A stretch of DNA of 35,767 bases from VRUB01 sp046758085. GTDB lineage: Bacteria > Pseudomonadota > Gammaproteobacteria > Acidiferrobacterales > SPGG2. This document shows positions 16,075 to 25,604 of the stretch, one piece after another (position 1 is the first letter of the stretch; each line of letters opens with the position of its first letter). A program made the translations under genes and the position numbers. Below the pieces are notes generated by a model. That model was not told the DNA's origin and did no database searches. It worked only from the letters and a program-made list of their open reading frames with translations. The stretch lies in assembly GCA_046758085.1 (NCBI GenBank), contig JBHHZP010000018.1, positions 1 through 35,767 on the forward strand. The letters run 5' to 3'.

Positions 16075-19000
16075 TCAGTTCCCGCCTCTACCCAGCTCTT
16101 CAAGCTCGTGGTCAAGCTCTTTTCGGCCAAGCGTGCCGATCGTCGGCTCCTTCCACGGCCCCTTGATCGTATAGGTGATGCCCGTTTTCCCGGCAAGCGG
16201 CTTATCCAATGCCTTCTCGAGCGCTAACAACGTGACACCCACGATGGGCAGCGTTCCCCAGAGCAGGAGATTGGTGCCAAGCTTCGGAACTACCTGTACG
16301 GCCAGGTCGAAATCCTCCGCGGCAATACCCACACGGCCATTGAAGAAAATCTGATAGGTCGAATGCTTGAAGTAAAGATTCTGAGTGTAGGCATTGCCGT
16401 TTTCGATCGTGATATCACCGCCTGTGGTTTTAAAAGGAATCCCCTTGCCCCATTTTCCGATCGAGGCAATATCGAGGAACTCGATGAACCGGCTGGCACC
16501 CGAGGTTATTTGGAGAAAGCGGCCGTTTTTCGCCGAGAGTTGAATATCGCCGTCCAGCGTTGCCATCGCCGGGTCCAGCGGCGTGCCTTGCCACGCCAGG
16601 CTGGCGGACAGGTCAATCTGGCCATTCTCGATCTGCTGCGGGTAACCCAGCTCCTGTAGTGTCTCCCCCAGGTTCGAACTGCGCAGGCGCAGGCGCAGCT
16701 CGCTGCGTTGCTCCTCACCGGCGCGTGTCCAGTTCCCGCTCAGCGAGAGCTCGGTACCCGGTCGTGTCAAATTCGCCCGCACCACCCGCCAACCCTGGTC
16801 GATCGGTACGGCCCAGAAGTCGAGCGCCCCAATCTCTTTATCCTTGTATCGGAACGACCTGGCCTTGAGCGCGAGCAGCGGTAACGCGTGCGGGTCTCCC
16901 GTAATTTTCGGCGCGTCCGGTATTTTCTCGGGTACCACCAGGCGTTCGAGATCGAAGTCCAGCCGCAAATCCCTCGCCGCGGTCTCGGTAATTCCAATAC
17001 GACCGTCAACGGAGTCGCCCACAATCCGCCCGCCCCAGGCGTCCCGCTTCTTATCGATGTCGACACGCAGCGGCCCAAGCCTGCGATTGAACAGGAAGAC
17101 GGACTGGAAGTCCCCGCGCAAACGCCTGAGAAAATCCGGAAATGGTGGCCCGTCTCTATGCTCAAATACCTGGAACCAGGGATCGGCGTCCACATGGTCA
17201 GCCCGCGCGAACACCGTAAGCCCCGGACCCGCGGGCAGTTTCAGCGCGCTGACGCCCAATCCGATCGTGCCCCGCGTAAAATCCCACCCCTGCTCTTGCT
17301 CGCTGAACTCGAAGCGAGCGTCGATGACCTCGCCTACGCTGACATCGACGCGTCGCTTGCCGCGCCCAACGCGCTCAGATACCAGGGTGAGCTTTTGTGA
17401 TTGGCCCTTGGGTTTGTTCAGGGGTGCCGGTAATGTACTTTGCATGTCGCTCAGATCGGCGTCGAGTTGCAATATATCGTAGGCGGGCCGCAGCCGCATG
17501 GTGCCGGTCCACGCGGCGGATCCCTGCAGGTAGCGACTGAGTCGCCACTGAAACACCTCGGCGAGTCCGGCCTCGGTGAAGCGACCGCGGCCCGACAGGA
17601 CCGTTTCATTCCGCTCACCCTCGTCTTGACCGATAACCTGCACTGTGGCGGCTCCCCCGAGAATGCGTCCTTTCAGCTCGCCCTGCGTGGGTCCTGCCAG
17701 ATCGAATCCGACACGACCGTTAATGCGGTCCGCACGTATACGGGGGACGCGGAATGCCAGCGTTCCGTCTTCGACAACATACTCGCCATCCATTTCGAAC
17801 GCCGACGCATTGCGCGCCGGAATGCTTAAACGCAGATTGATGGTACCTTGTCCGCCTATCCCGAAACCGAGACCAAGATAAGAGCGCCAACTACCCCCAC
17901 GTTCGGTAACGGGGCTCTCACGCAGGATCCGCATCGCCTCGGCTACGGGACCCGACGCCGTTGCCGCAACTTTAATGATCGGGTTGCCATTCTTGCGCAA
18001 GTCTTCAGCCGTTACTGTGATCTCCCCGAGATCTAGCCTCTCCAACCTGCCGCGATGATGGGTAATCCGCATCTGGCTGCCTTTGAATTGCACGTGTACC
18101 TCGGCATCGGTAATGGGCGTCCAACCCGGCAAGTAGTTAAACACGCCGTCGCGCACGTCCATCTGCACCTCAAACCTGCCATTGCCCTCACGAAACGGAA
18201 AATCCGCAACATTCCCTTGATACACAAGGCTGCCTTTAACAATACGGCCCGCGACGATTGAGGAGTCGAGCCAGGCAATCATTTCCTCCTTCAATAAATT
18301 GATTGGGTAATAACGGCTCGCATGGGCACCATTGCCGTCGCTGAACTCGACCTGTACATTGACATCCGGCTTCAACGTTCTGTCAAAGGGAACGCGTAGC
18401 TCAAGCGTGCCGGTGCCGTTTCCGTCCTCCGCGCTGACGCGTAGATCCTTACCGATGATCTCTACGTGATCGGACTTGATTTCCCATGCGAGGCGCGCGA
18501 ACACGGTGTTGGTGCTGATCGGGGCGCGAAAATTGTGCGGCGCGGTCACAATCATATCCTTGGCATCGAGCAGGAAAGTGCCACGCCGGCCACGAGCGGA
18601 TAGCTTCCCACTCAAGCCGCGCACGCCTGGTATCTTGCGCAAAGGTTTGCTGCGGAAACCCTTTAGCCGGGCTGTGACACTATAGTCGTTGAGGTTTCTC
18701 CCTTTGTCATCGACTGTCAACTCGATATCATGCAGCTCGCCGCCCGGTCGAATCGATTTCAGGTTTTGCGCAAATTTACGCTTGCCGCTGATTCCCGCAA
18801 CAAACGCCGCTACGTCGTCGATATTTATACGACTGACGTGGGCGGTGCTACCGCCCGGCCCATGTGCGACCCGCGCCCGGCCGGCGGACCATGCAGGGCC
18901 GCTTAGCCCCAGCCACAAATCCTTTAGGCTCAGCTCCCAGTATTTTCCTCGCTTCTTCCAGTTCAACCGCGTGCGCGCTTCCCGGAAGGCGATCGCGGTT

Positions 19001-19902
19001 CCGAATTTTTTCAACGGCAGCCGTAACTGAGAAACCTCAACATCACCCCGGGCTGATTGCAGTTTCCCGTCGCGCCACGCGCTCCACAGTTGCAGATCAA
19101 ATTCGCCCGCGAGCGTCGCGGGCAATGCATCGCGGACAATCTTCGGGAGGCGGCCCAGATTCATGTCCATTGCCTTCAAGAAAACGGTTCCGCTCAACTC
19201 CTCGGGTACCAGCGGATTACCCACAATGTCGATAACGAGTGAGCACTGGTCACACAATTCCGGCGGAAATCGCGCAGTAACACCAAGCTGATGACTGTCG
19301 CCAGCGCTATGTAAGTTCAAGTTAATATTTGAAAGGTACAGCGCCTGCTCATCGCTCTTGTGATCGAACCATTGCAGCTCGCCGTTCTCGACGATCAACT
19401 CTCGCTGACGCAACAACCATGAGAGTAACTTCCCGCCTCCGCCCTTGCGTGGCGTCGCCATCGGCTCAAAGCCGGTAAGCTGCAACCGCCCGTCGGCAAG
19501 TCGCTCTATGGCCAACTTCGGATTGACCACCACCAGGCTATTGATCCGAATTTCTCCCCAGGTCAACGGCAGCAGCGCCACGCTGACACGAACTTCGTGA
19601 AACTTGATCGCTCGGCTCATGTCGCCCGAGGAGAACACTTCCAGCCCCTTGATTCGAAGTCCGGGACGCAACCCTTCCCAGTAGGTGTCCAGCGCTCCGA
19701 CACGAACGGGATAATCGGACTGCTCGCTGATAAAGTTTTCAATTTCGATTTTTTTCTCCGCAAGCGCAGGCAGACCGATGCGAGCGACTACGAACACCAG
19801 TACCACGACGGCGAGCAGGCCGGCACTGACATACCACGTCCAGCGACCGACGTGCAGTGTCACCCGGCCTACGTGAAACGCAAAGCGATGAACTCGCCGC
19901 AT
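16075..19902 (-). CDS. yhdP: YhdP, AsmA-like inner-membrane/periplasmic bridge protein
   Basis: YhdP belongs to the AsmA-like group thought to carry phospholipid to the outer membrane (shown in E. coli with TamB and YdbH). The 1275-aa protein has one N-terminal membrane segment (about 22-44), then a very long, beta-rich periplasmic body with many alternating polar-hydrophobic strands, and the C-terminal region with GKWGKGIPFKTTGGDITIENG and FKHSTYQIFFNGRVGIAAEDFDL typical of the AsmA_2 end. Length equals the usual 1260-1280 aa. Follows rng, the common gammaproteobacterial neighbour, after 262 bp. Confidence 0.93.
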   Translation of the reverse strand: MRRVHRFAFHVGRVTLHVGRWTWYVSAGLLAVVVLVFVVARIGLPALAEKKIEIENFISEQSDYPVRVGALDTYWEGLRPGLRIKGLEVFSSGDMSRAIKFHEVRVSVALLPLTWGEIRINSLVVVNPKLAIERLADGRLQLTGFEPMATPRKGGGGKLLSWLLRQRELIVENGELQWFDHKSDEQALYLSNINLNLHSAGDSHQLGVTARFPPELCDQCSLVIDIVGNPLVPEELSGTVFLKAMDMNLGRLPKIVRDALPATLAGEFDLQLWSAWRDGKLQSARGDVEVSQLRLPLKKFGTAIAFREARTRLNWKKRGKYWELSLKDLWLGLSGPAWSAGRARVAHGPGGSTAHVSRINIDDVAAFVAGISGKRKFAQNLKSIRPGGELHDIELTVDDKGRNLNDYSVTARLKGFRSKPLRKIPGVRGLSGKLSARGRRGTFLLDAKDMIVTAPHNFRAPISTNTVFARLAWEIKSDHVEIIGKDLRVSAEDGNGTGTLELRVPFDRTLKPDVNVQVEFSDGNGAHASRYYPINLLKEEMIAWLDSSIVAGRIVKGSLVYQGNVADFPFREGNGRFEVQMDVRDGVFNYLPGWTPITDAEVHVQFKGSQMRITHHRGRLERLDLGEITVTAEDLRKNGNPIIKVAATASGPVAEAMRILRESPVTERGGSWRSYLGLGFGIGGQGTINLRLSIPARNASAFEMDGEYVVEDGTLAFRVPRIRADRINGRVGFDLAGPTQGELKGRILGGAATVQVIGQDEGERNETVLSGRGRFTEAGLAEVFQWRLSRYLQGSAAWTGTMRLRPAYDILQLDADLSDMQSTLPAPLNKPKGQSQKLTLVSERVGRGKRRVDVSVGEVIDARFEFSEQEQGWDFTRGTIGLGVSALKLPAGPGLTVFARADHVDADPWFQVFEHRDGPPFPDFLRRLRGDFQSVFLFNRRLGPLRVDIDKKRDAWGGRIVGDSVDGRIGITETAARDLRLDFDLERLVVPEKIPDAPKITGDPHALPLLALKARSFRYKDKEIGALDFWAVPIDQGWRVVRANLTRPGTELSLSGNWTRAGEEQRSELRLRLRSSNLGETLQELGYPQQIENGQIDLSASLAWQGTPLDPAMATLDGDIQLSAKNGRFLQITSGASRFIEFLDIASIGKWGKGIPFKTTGGDITIENGNAYTQNLYFKHSTYQIFFNGRVGIAAEDFDLAVQVVPKLGTNLLLWGTLPIVGVTLLALEKALDKPLAGKTGITYTIKGPWKEPTIGTLGRKELDHELEELGRGGN

Positions 19903-20136
19903 CTTATCTACCGCGGCGCGCGCGCCACCGGCTCAGGCTGTTCGTTGCGTCTCCCTTTATCGCCGGAAGACAGGGACCAGGCAAGACCTGCGGGAATGGC
20001 GTTGCGATTCAGTGCATGCCGGAGCAGATTTTTATGCATAGCTTGTGCTCATCGCATGCTTGCTTGACCCGAATTCGGCTGGTAGCAACACCACAAACAT
20101 CGAAATATCTCCAGGGCGGTTGCAGCTGTCTGTCGC

Positions 20137-20152
20137 TGTCCGTACACGGACA
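20137..20152. repeat. Short hairpin just after rng
   Basis: TGTCCG-TACA-CGGACA can form a 6-bp stem with a 4-base loop 13 bp after the rng stop. No T-run follows on the minus strand, so it would be a weak or non-terminating structure, perhaps an mRNA 3' boundary before yhdP. Confidence 0.35.
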
Positions 20153-20164
20153 CACGAATGCGAG

Positions 20165-21628
20165 TTACGTCAATACAATATCGAACTGCTCTTGATGGTA
20201 AAGCGGTTCCACCTGAAGTTGAATCGGCTTGCCGATAAATGCCTGAAGCTTGGCGAGGCTGTCGGCCTCCTCATCGAGCAGCATATCGATAACGACCTGT
20301 GAGCCCAAAACCAGGTACTCGTCCGTGTCAAACTGTCTTGCTTCGCGCAGGATCTCGCGAAATACTTCGTAGCATACCGTCTGCGGTGTCCGTAACATGC
20401 CGCGACCACCACAAACGGTGCAAGGCTCGCACAGAAGGTGCTCCAGGCTCTCGCGGGTGCGTTTGCGCGTAATCTCAACAAGGCCAAGCGCTGACATCTC
20501 AGCGATGTAGACTTTCGTGCGGTCACGGGACAGGGCCTTTTCCAGCGCGCGCACTACCTGGCGCCTGTGCTCTGCGTCTTCCATGTCAATAAAATCGACA
20601 ATGATGATTCCTCCGATGTTGCGCAGGCGCAGCTGGCGTGCGATGGCCTGGGCAGCCTCCAGATTGGTCTTAAACAGCGTCTCCTCCAGCGTGCGCCGTC
20701 CAAGATACCCGCCGGTATTCACATCAATAATCGTCATCGCCTCGGTTTGATCGATAATAAGATAGCCTCCGGACTTGAGAAGCACCTTCGGCTCAAGCGC
20801 CCTTTGTATCTCGTCCTCAATTGCGTACAGGTCGAAGATGGGCCGTTCGCCCGGATAGTACTCGACACGGTCCATAACCTCCGGGATGAATTCGCGGGCG
20901 AACTCCTGGGCCTTCTGGAAGGTTTCGCGGGAATCGATGCGTATCTTCTCCACGTTGTCTCGAACCAGGTCGCGCATGGCGCGCAGCGCCAACGGCAGAT
21001 CCGCGTGCACGAGGGTATACGCGGGGGAGGTATTAATCTTCTCCTGCACAGCCGTCCATACTCGACGCAAGTAGCGGATGTCTGTCTTCAGATCTTCCTC
21101 ACTTGCGGTTTCGGCCATCGTTCGCAAGATGTAGCCACCTCCCGCACCGTCCTCGGTCGCATCTTTGACAAGCTGGCGCAATCGTTGGCGTTCGTCTTCA
21201 CCCTCTATTTTCTGCGATATGCCGATATGCCTCGTGAACGGCATGTAGACCAGGTAGCGTGCCGGCAGCGTAAGATTCATTGTCAAGCGCGCACCCTTGT
21301 TCCCGAGCGGGTCCTTGGCTACTTGCGTAACGATTTCTTCGTTTTCTTGCAGCAACTCATGAATGGGTGCGTGGGTCTCCACACCGTTTCCGTTATCGGC
21401 ACCTGGCTTGCAGTCCGCAGCGTGCAGGAAAGCGGCTCGATCAAGACCGATATCGATAAAGGCAGCTTGCATTCCGGGCAAAATTCGGGCGACCTTTCCC
21501 TTGTAGATGTTTCCTACAATTCCGCGGGTACGCGTGCGCTCGATGTGAAGCTCCTGGAGCACGCCATTTTCCACGACCGCTACGCGCGTTTCCTGCGGAG
21601 TCACGTTAATCAAGATCTCTTCGCTCAC
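20165..21628 (-). CDS. rng: Ribonuclease G
   Basis: Endoribonuclease that matures the 5' end of 16S rRNA and turns over mRNAs. The 487-aa protein (E. coli 489) has an S1 RNA-binding domain (about 38-128, with GNIYKGKVARILPGMQAAFIDIG), the catalytic DNase-I-like region with the magnesium motif IIDVNTGGY and IIIVDFIDME, and the zinc-link cysteines CEPCTVCGGRG. No long RNase E-type C-terminal scaffold. GTG start at 21628 overlaps the maf stop (GTGA), so translation is coupled. Confidence 0.97.
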   Translation of the reverse strand: MSEEILINVTPQETRVAVVENGVLQELHIERTRTRGIVGNIYKGKVARILPGMQAAFIDIGLDRAAFLHAADCKPGADNGNGVETHAPIHELLQENEEIVTQVAKDPLGNKGARLTMNLTLPARYLVYMPFTRHIGISQKIEGEDERQRLRQLVKDATEDGAGGGYILRTMAETASEEDLKTDIRYLRRVWTAVQEKINTSPAYTLVHADLPLALRAMRDLVRDNVEKIRIDSRETFQKAQEFAREFIPEVMDRVEYYPGERPIFDLYAIEDEIQRALEPKVLLKSGGYLIIDQTEAMTIIDVNTGGYLGRRTLEETLFKTNLEAAQAIARQLRLRNIGGIIIVDFIDMEDAEHRRQVVRALEKALSRDRTKVYIAEMSALGLVEITRKRTRESLEHLLCEPCTVCGGRGMLRTPQTVCYEVFREILREARQFDTDEYLVLGSQVVIDMLLDEEADSLAKLQAFIGKPIQLQVEPLYHQEQFDIVLT

Positions 21629-22212
21629 AGTACCTCGAACCCCATCTTGTTCAGCAACCCGGCCAGCTCATACAACGGCAAGCCCACGATACCAGAATAA
21701 CTACCCTCGATGGCACAGACGAACGCCGCCGCCCTGCCCTGCAATGCGTAGGCGCCCGCCTTATCGGCGGGCTCGCCCGTTTGCCAATACCGGGCGATCT
21801 CGCCCTGCGAAAGCGCGCGAAACGCCACGCGGCTGGCATTGAGCACCGTGCGATCAAACGCGCCGTGTATAACCGCAACCGCCGTCAATACCTCGTGAAT
21901 ACGCCCGGACAAGCGGCGAAGCATGTCCTCTCCATCAGCGCGGTTGCACGGCTTTCCAAGAATCTCGCCGTCAAGCACTACACAGGTGTCGGCGGCAACG
22001 ATCGGCCATCGTTCAAGCCCGCGTTCCTGGATCAAAGCGAGTGCCCGTTGCGCCTTCTCGGCGGCGATTCGTCGAACGTAAGCCTCCGCCGCCTCGCCAG
22101 TGCACCGCGGCTCCGCTATGTCGGGCACCACGACCTCGAACTCAATTCCTAGCTGGCGCAGCAGCGCTTGCCGGCGCGGAGACGCTGAGGCAAGATAGAC
22201 TTTCGACACCAC
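21625..22212 (-). CDS. maf: Maf-family nucleotide pyrophosphatase
   Basis: Hydrolyses non-canonical or dTTP/UTP-type nucleotides to monophosphates. The 195-aa protein has the phosphate-binding ASASPRRQALLRQLG (residues 8-22), the catalytic ADTCVVLDGEILGKP (about 73-87) and a C-terminal SYSGIVGLPLYE. The position beside rng suggests the YhdE-type (dTTP/UTP) branch rather than YceF, an inference from neighbourhood. Overlaps rng by 4 bp. Confidence 0.94.
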   Translation of the reverse strand: MVSKVYLASASPRRQALLRQLGIEFEVVVPDIAEPRCTGEAAEAYVRRIAAEKAQRALALIQERGLERWPIVAADTCVVLDGEILGKPCNRADGEDMLRRLSGRIHEVLTAVAVIHGAFDRTVLNASRVAFRALSQGEIARYWQTGEPADKAGAYALQGRAAAFVCAIEGSYSGIVGLPLYELAGLLNKMGFEVL

Positions 22213-22260
22213 AATGAAACCCTAAGTTCCCGCTCGACAACACAGTCCCAGGCAACCGTG

Positions 22261-22728
22261 CTAGCGATGGTACGGGTGCCCCTCGATGATACTCCAGGCA
22301 CGGTACAGCTGCTCTGCTACCAGTACGCGTACCAGCGAATGGGCCAGTGTTAATCTCGATAACGACCACTGCTGGTGGCTGGTTGCGCCACATGCCGCGG
22401 CCAGACCTTCGGGCCCACCGATCCACAGCGCGACGTCCTGGCCCCGGTCTAACCAGGACCGTAGCGCCATCACGAACTCGCTCGTGTCCAGCTCTCTGCC
22501 GGTGCGCTCCAGTGCGATGACGTGGCAACCTCTTGGCGTGGCTGCCTGAATACGCGCGCACTCATCTTTGAGCAGTCGCTCGATATCGGCACCTTTGGTG
22601 CGTTTGCACGCAGGGACTTCGTGCAGCCGTAACCGGTAGTGGGCGGGCATACGTTTGGCATACTCGGCAAAGGCTGTATCAACCCAAGCCGGCATGCGAT
22701 TACCGATCGCGATGATATGAATTTGCAT
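22261..22728 (-). CDS. rlmH: RlmH, 23S rRNA pseudouridine-1915 N3-methyltransferase
   Basis: SPOUT-class methyltransferase that modifies pseudouridine 1915 in helix 69 of assembled ribosomes. From ATG 22728 the product is 155 aa, exactly the family length. The knot motif ALWIGGPEGL and the C-terminal EQLYRAWSIIEGHPYHR are characteristic. A frame extension to 22758 adds ten unrelated residues. Downstream of rsfS, with a 156-bp gap. Confidence 0.97.
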   Translation of the reverse strand: MQIHIIAIGNRMPAWVDTAFAEYAKRMPAHYRLRLHEVPACKRTKGADIERLLKDECARIQAATPRGCHVIALERTGRELDTSEFVMALRSWLDRGQDVALWIGGPEGLAAACGATSHQQWSLSRLTLAHSLVRVLVAEQLYRAWSIIEGHPYHR

Positions 22729-22884
22729 GTCTGCATTGCACCATATCTGGCCCCCCACGTTGCTTACAACGCACTATGTACGCGGGCACAAGCATGACCG
22801 AATTCCCTGTACGCCGGTAATCTCCACCCCGTTCCAGCTCAAAGTCTTGCGAACAGACTGCAAAAAAATGTTCCCGGCATCTTG

Positions 22885-23235
22885 CTAGACCTCTGCAGCA
22901 TCGGGCTTTTCGGCACCACCCCAAAGCTTTTCGAGACTATAGAACTCGCGCGTCTGTGGACGCATCAGATGAACCACCACGTCACCAAAATCGATTAAGA
23001 CCCAATCGCCCAGGTCTTGACCTTCCACACCAATTGGCTTACGGCCGTGCTCACGCGCCCGCGCAATCACCTTGTCCGACATAGACACAATGTGACGATT
23101 CGATGTCCCGTTAACAATCAGCATGTAATCGGTAATATCCGTAATCTTACGAACATCGAGCATACGTATGTCCTGGCCCTTGGCGTCAACCAGAGCGTCT
23201 TGAACGAGCTGTAACAAGGATTCGGTTCGCATCAT
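22885..23235 (-). CDS. rsfS: RsfS, ribosomal silencing factor
   Basis: Binds uL14 (RplN) on the 50S subunit and prevents 30S joining in stationary phase. From ATG 23235 the product is 116 aa. Diagnostic stretches are DIRMLDVRKITDITDYMLIVNGTSNRHI and DWVLIDFGDVVVHLMRPQTREFYSLEKLW, the conserved C-terminal signature. The start overlaps the nadD stop by 4 bp (ATGA), the usual nadD-rsfS coupling. The frame upstream to 23286 lies in nadD and is not coding here. Confidence 0.97.
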   Translation of the reverse strand: MMRTESLLQLVQDALVDAKGQDIRMLDVRKITDITDYMLIVNGTSNRHIVSMSDKVIARAREHGRKPIGVEGQDLGDWVLIDFGDVVVHLMRPQTREFYSLEKLWGGAEKPDAAEV

Positions 23236-23879
23236 GCTCCTTCGTATTTGTATCCGTAAAGCCGGTGAGTACGTATGTACTGCCACACCTCCGCGGGCAA
23301 CAGTTCTTCCACAGATTGCGCTTGCGCGATCATCGTGCGAATTGCGGACGCGGAGATTGCCTGCGGCTCGACATGCTGAAACAGAATTCGCCCTGCCGCC
23401 GTACGCGAAAGCTCCCGCTTATCTTGACAGACATGATCGCGCGCCCACGATGGCGGCTGGGCGTGCATGCCAGACATCTGTGATCCCGGCCGCTCCATGA
23501 CCACGATGTGTGCCAGTTGTAAGAGCCGCTCCCAGCGGTACCAAGACTCGATACCGCGAAAGGCGTCAGTGCCCATGAGCAAGCACAACGCTCTGGATCC
23601 TATCTCGCCGCGCAAGGACTCGAGCGTTCGCACTGTGTACGACGGGCCTTCCATGCGCGCTTCGCGATCATCGGCGCACAGGCCGGGGCGATTCGCCACG
23701 GCAAGCTCCACCATGCGAAAACGATGTTGGCTGGATGCGCTCGGCACGGTGCGATGAGGCGGCATACCGGCTGGGACGAAACGGACCTCGTCCAGCCCCA
23801 GCGCCCCGAGCACCTCCAGGGCGGGTCGCAAGTGCCCGTAATGAATCGGATCGAACGTACCGCCAAGGATGCCTATCAT
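23232..23879 (-). CDS. nadD: Nicotinate-nucleotide adenylyltransferase
   Basis: Makes deamido-NAD from nicotinate mononucleotide and ATP. From ATG 23879 the product is 215 aa, like E. coli NadD. GGTFDPIHYGH is at residues 6-16, the adenylyltransferase HxGH site, and the C-terminal ISASAIR motif corresponds to the usual ISSTxIR. The reading frame continues upstream to 24020 but that part overlaps holA and a repeat cluster and shows no family match. Confidence 0.96.
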   Translation of the reverse strand: MIGILGGTFDPIHYGHLRPALEVLGALGLDEVRFVPAGMPPHRTVPSASSQHRFRMVELAVANRPGLCADDREARMEGPSYTVRTLESLRGEIGSRALCLLMGTDAFRGIESWYRWERLLQLAHIVVMERPGSQMSGMHAQPPSWARDHVCQDKRELSRTAAGRILFQHVEPQAISASAIRTMIAQAQSVEELLPAEVWQYIRTHRLYGYKYEGA

Positions 23880-23885
23880 CGAAGC

Positions 23886-23962
23886 AGCTAGTAGCAAGTA
23901 GCTAGTTGCTGGGGGTAAGAAAACAATTTGTTGGATGCATGGTACTCGTAACTCGCTACTCG
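23886..23962. repeat. Inverted AGTAGC(A/G)AGT-type repeats at the holA-nadD junction
   Basis: One arm reads CTAGTAGCAAGTAGCTAGTTGC (about 23888-23909; written here only as its core AGTAGCAAGTAGC) and the other, in inverse orientation, reads GAGTAGCGAGTTACGAG on the minus strand (about 23945-23962). The second arm contains the TAG stop of holA (23956-23958). A related tandem repeat lies inside lptE. The sequence between the arms is AT-rich and has no gene. Confidence 0.55.
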
Positions 23963-25014
23963 GCCCTTCGCTTCGTCCGATACTCGTCGATGGTCCGGCA
24001 GGTCGCCAGCTTGCAGCCACTCATGGCCAATACCAGGCATTGCAGCTCCTGCCAGATATCGCCGCCGAGCCGCCCCTTCAAGATCCTGTCGGCGCGGGCA
24101 GCATGACGCAAGAGGGCGAGCCACCAGTCCGCGTTGCTGCGTTTCGTCGCGCGCCTAATCAGTGGCTGGCGACGCGGCCATACGTGGTGCGCCCCGAACA
24201 CCCCCGCTTCGTGCTCGCCTTGCGCGAGCCGCGCTGCGATCTGTGCCAGCATGCGCGTCTCCCGTGCCAGGATGCGCAGGATCAATATCGCGTCGGTACC
24301 TTCGCTGCGCAAGCTGGCAAGAATGCGTGCCGCGGACACATGGTCTCCCCCCAGCGCCGTATCCACCAGGGTAAAGACGTTAAATCGTGCATTGTCGCTG
24401 AGATTATCGCATATGTCATCCAGACTGATGCTGCCCGGTGCCTGCAGCATAGCGAGCTTGTGGATTTCCTGGGCAACACCCAGCAGGTTCCCTTGATAAT
24501 GGTAGGCCAGGGCTTCGGGAACCTCAGCGGCCGGTGTAAGGCCGTGAGCGCGCATTCTGCCGGCAACCCAACCGGGCAATTCACGCGCCTCCAGAGGATA
24601 AACCGTCACCACTACACCTGCCTTCTCGAGCGCCTTTACCCAGCGAGTAGCCAGGGCACGTTTGTCCAGCTTTCCCGCTTTGACCAGCAGCAGGCTGTCT
24701 TGCGCCGGCTGTTGCGCTATTCGCTGCAGCACGTCGGTGCCCGCATCGCCGGGGCGCCCAGCGGGCATACGCAATTCGATCAGGCGCTTGGACGAGAACA
24801 AAGAAAGCGACAGGGTGGATGTATAGAGCTCGCCCCAATCAAATCCGCTCTCCACCGTCAGTACGCTACGTTCGCTGAACCCGCGCTCGCGCGCAATCGC
24901 CACAACAGCCGCACAGCACTCATCGACCAGCAGCGGTTCATCACCACACACGAGGTAGAGCGGGGCAAGCTTCGCCTTCAAATGAGCAGTCAGTTGCTTG
25001 GCGTTAATTCGCAC
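23956..25014 (-). CDS. holA: DNA polymerase III delta subunit
   Basis: Delta opens the beta sliding clamp within the clamp loader. The 352-aa product from GTG 25014 begins VRINAKQLTAHLKAKLAPLYLVCGDEPLLV, the typical HolA opening, then has LFSSKRLIELRMPAG, the beta-binding segment, and a C-terminal helical domain (LARETRMLAQIAARLAQGE). A longer frame to 25155 overlaps lptE and is not family-like. lptE stops 28 bp upstream; lptE-holA-nadD order is conserved in gammaproteobacteria. Confidence 0.94.
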   Translation of the reverse strand: MRINAKQLTAHLKAKLAPLYLVCGDEPLLVDECCAAVVAIARERGFSERSVLTVESGFDWGELYTSTLSLSLFSSKRLIELRMPAGRPGDAGTDVLQRIAQQPAQDSLLLVKAGKLDKRALATRWVKALEKAGVVVTVYPLEARELPGWVAGRMRAHGLTPAAEVPEALAYHYQGNLLGVAQEIHKLAMLQAPGSISLDDICDNLSDNARFNVFTLVDTALGGDHVSAARILASLRSEGTDAILILRILARETRMLAQIAARLAQGEHEAGVFGAHHVWPRRQPLIRRATKRSNADWWLALLRHAARADRILKGRLGGDIWQELQCLVLAMSGCKLATCRTIDEYRTKRRAE

Positions 25015-25042
25015 GGTGCCGCAGCTCTTCCCCAGCCCAGCG

Positions 25043-25561
25043 CTATCGCGCGGCCAGCCGCCGTATGATCTGCTGCACGGCTTCTTGCCGTAGCTGGTTC
25101 CGCACTTCCTGTGCTTCGCGTTCCTTTGCCAACACGGCGAACTTGTCGAAGGCAAACACTCTTTGCAGGGTGATCGTTTGTCTTTTTCTAAGCTCTTTGC
25201 CCTCGCGGTCGGTCACATCAAACGCCACACTGTATCGCAAGATGAAGTCGCTTACGCGCACATTCTCGTCGACTGTAATCACGCGGGCATCAGAGCGCTC
25301 GTCGTACAGATTCAAGCTCGCCACCCGATCATCATCGCGCGATACGACCTGGACGCCTGCTGCGGTGAGAGCACTTTTCATATCTACTCGCAGCGACTCC
25401 CCGGAAACCTGACTGTTAATGAGGCGCACCCGCATGACCGAGTACTGCTCGGGTAGTGTAGTCTGAGCGCGGCCACGCAGATGAAACCCACAACCCGTTA
25501 AAAGCAGTAGCGAGTAACTAGTAGCGAGTAGCAAGAGTAAAACGCGCCGGCGCATAGACAT
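25043..25561 (-). CDS. lptE: LptE, outer-membrane LPS-assembly lipoprotein
   Basis: Plugs the LptD barrel and helps insert LPS into the outer membrane. From ATG 25561 the product is 172 aa with a lipoprotein signal: basic start MSMRRR, a leucine-rich core and the lipobox LTGC (Cys about 24). The mature part starts GFHLRGRAQTTLPEQYSVMRV, the family hallmark. An AGGGATATC site precedes the ATG. The signal-peptide core is encoded by a tandem GAGTAGCGAGTAAC-type repeat (25507-25535), also seen near holA. Confidence 0.93.
   Translation of the reverse strand: MSMRRRVLLLLLATSYSLLLLTGCGFHLRGRAQTTLPEQYSVMRVRLINSQVSGESLRVDMKSALTAAGVQVVSRDDDRVASLNLYDERSDARVITVDENVRVSDFILRYSVAFDVTDREGKELRKRQTITLQRVFAFDKFAVLAKEREAQEVRNQLRQEAVQQIIRRLAAR
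25507..25535. repeat. Tandem GTAGCGAGTA-type repeat inside the LptE signal peptide
   Basis: On the plus strand the unit AGTAGCGAGTA occurs twice in about 29 bp (separated by ACT), ending in GTAGCAAG. It encodes LLLATSYSLLL on the minus strand, within the hydrophobic core of the lipoprotein signal. The same family of units lies at 23886-23962. Confidence 0.6.
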
Positions 25562-25604
25562 TCTGATATCCCTAGGTTGTTTCTTGGTGCTCGTCACCAG
25601 CCAC

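Noticed and set aside
20567..21700. Long plus-strand frame of 377 aa antisense to rng
   Set aside because: Opposite a full RNase G with all motifs; GC-rich codon bias produces open frames on the opposite strand here.
23935..25068. Long plus-strand frame of 377 aa antisense to holA
   Set aside because: The minus strand encodes a full HolA; the plus frame has no family match and no ribosome site.
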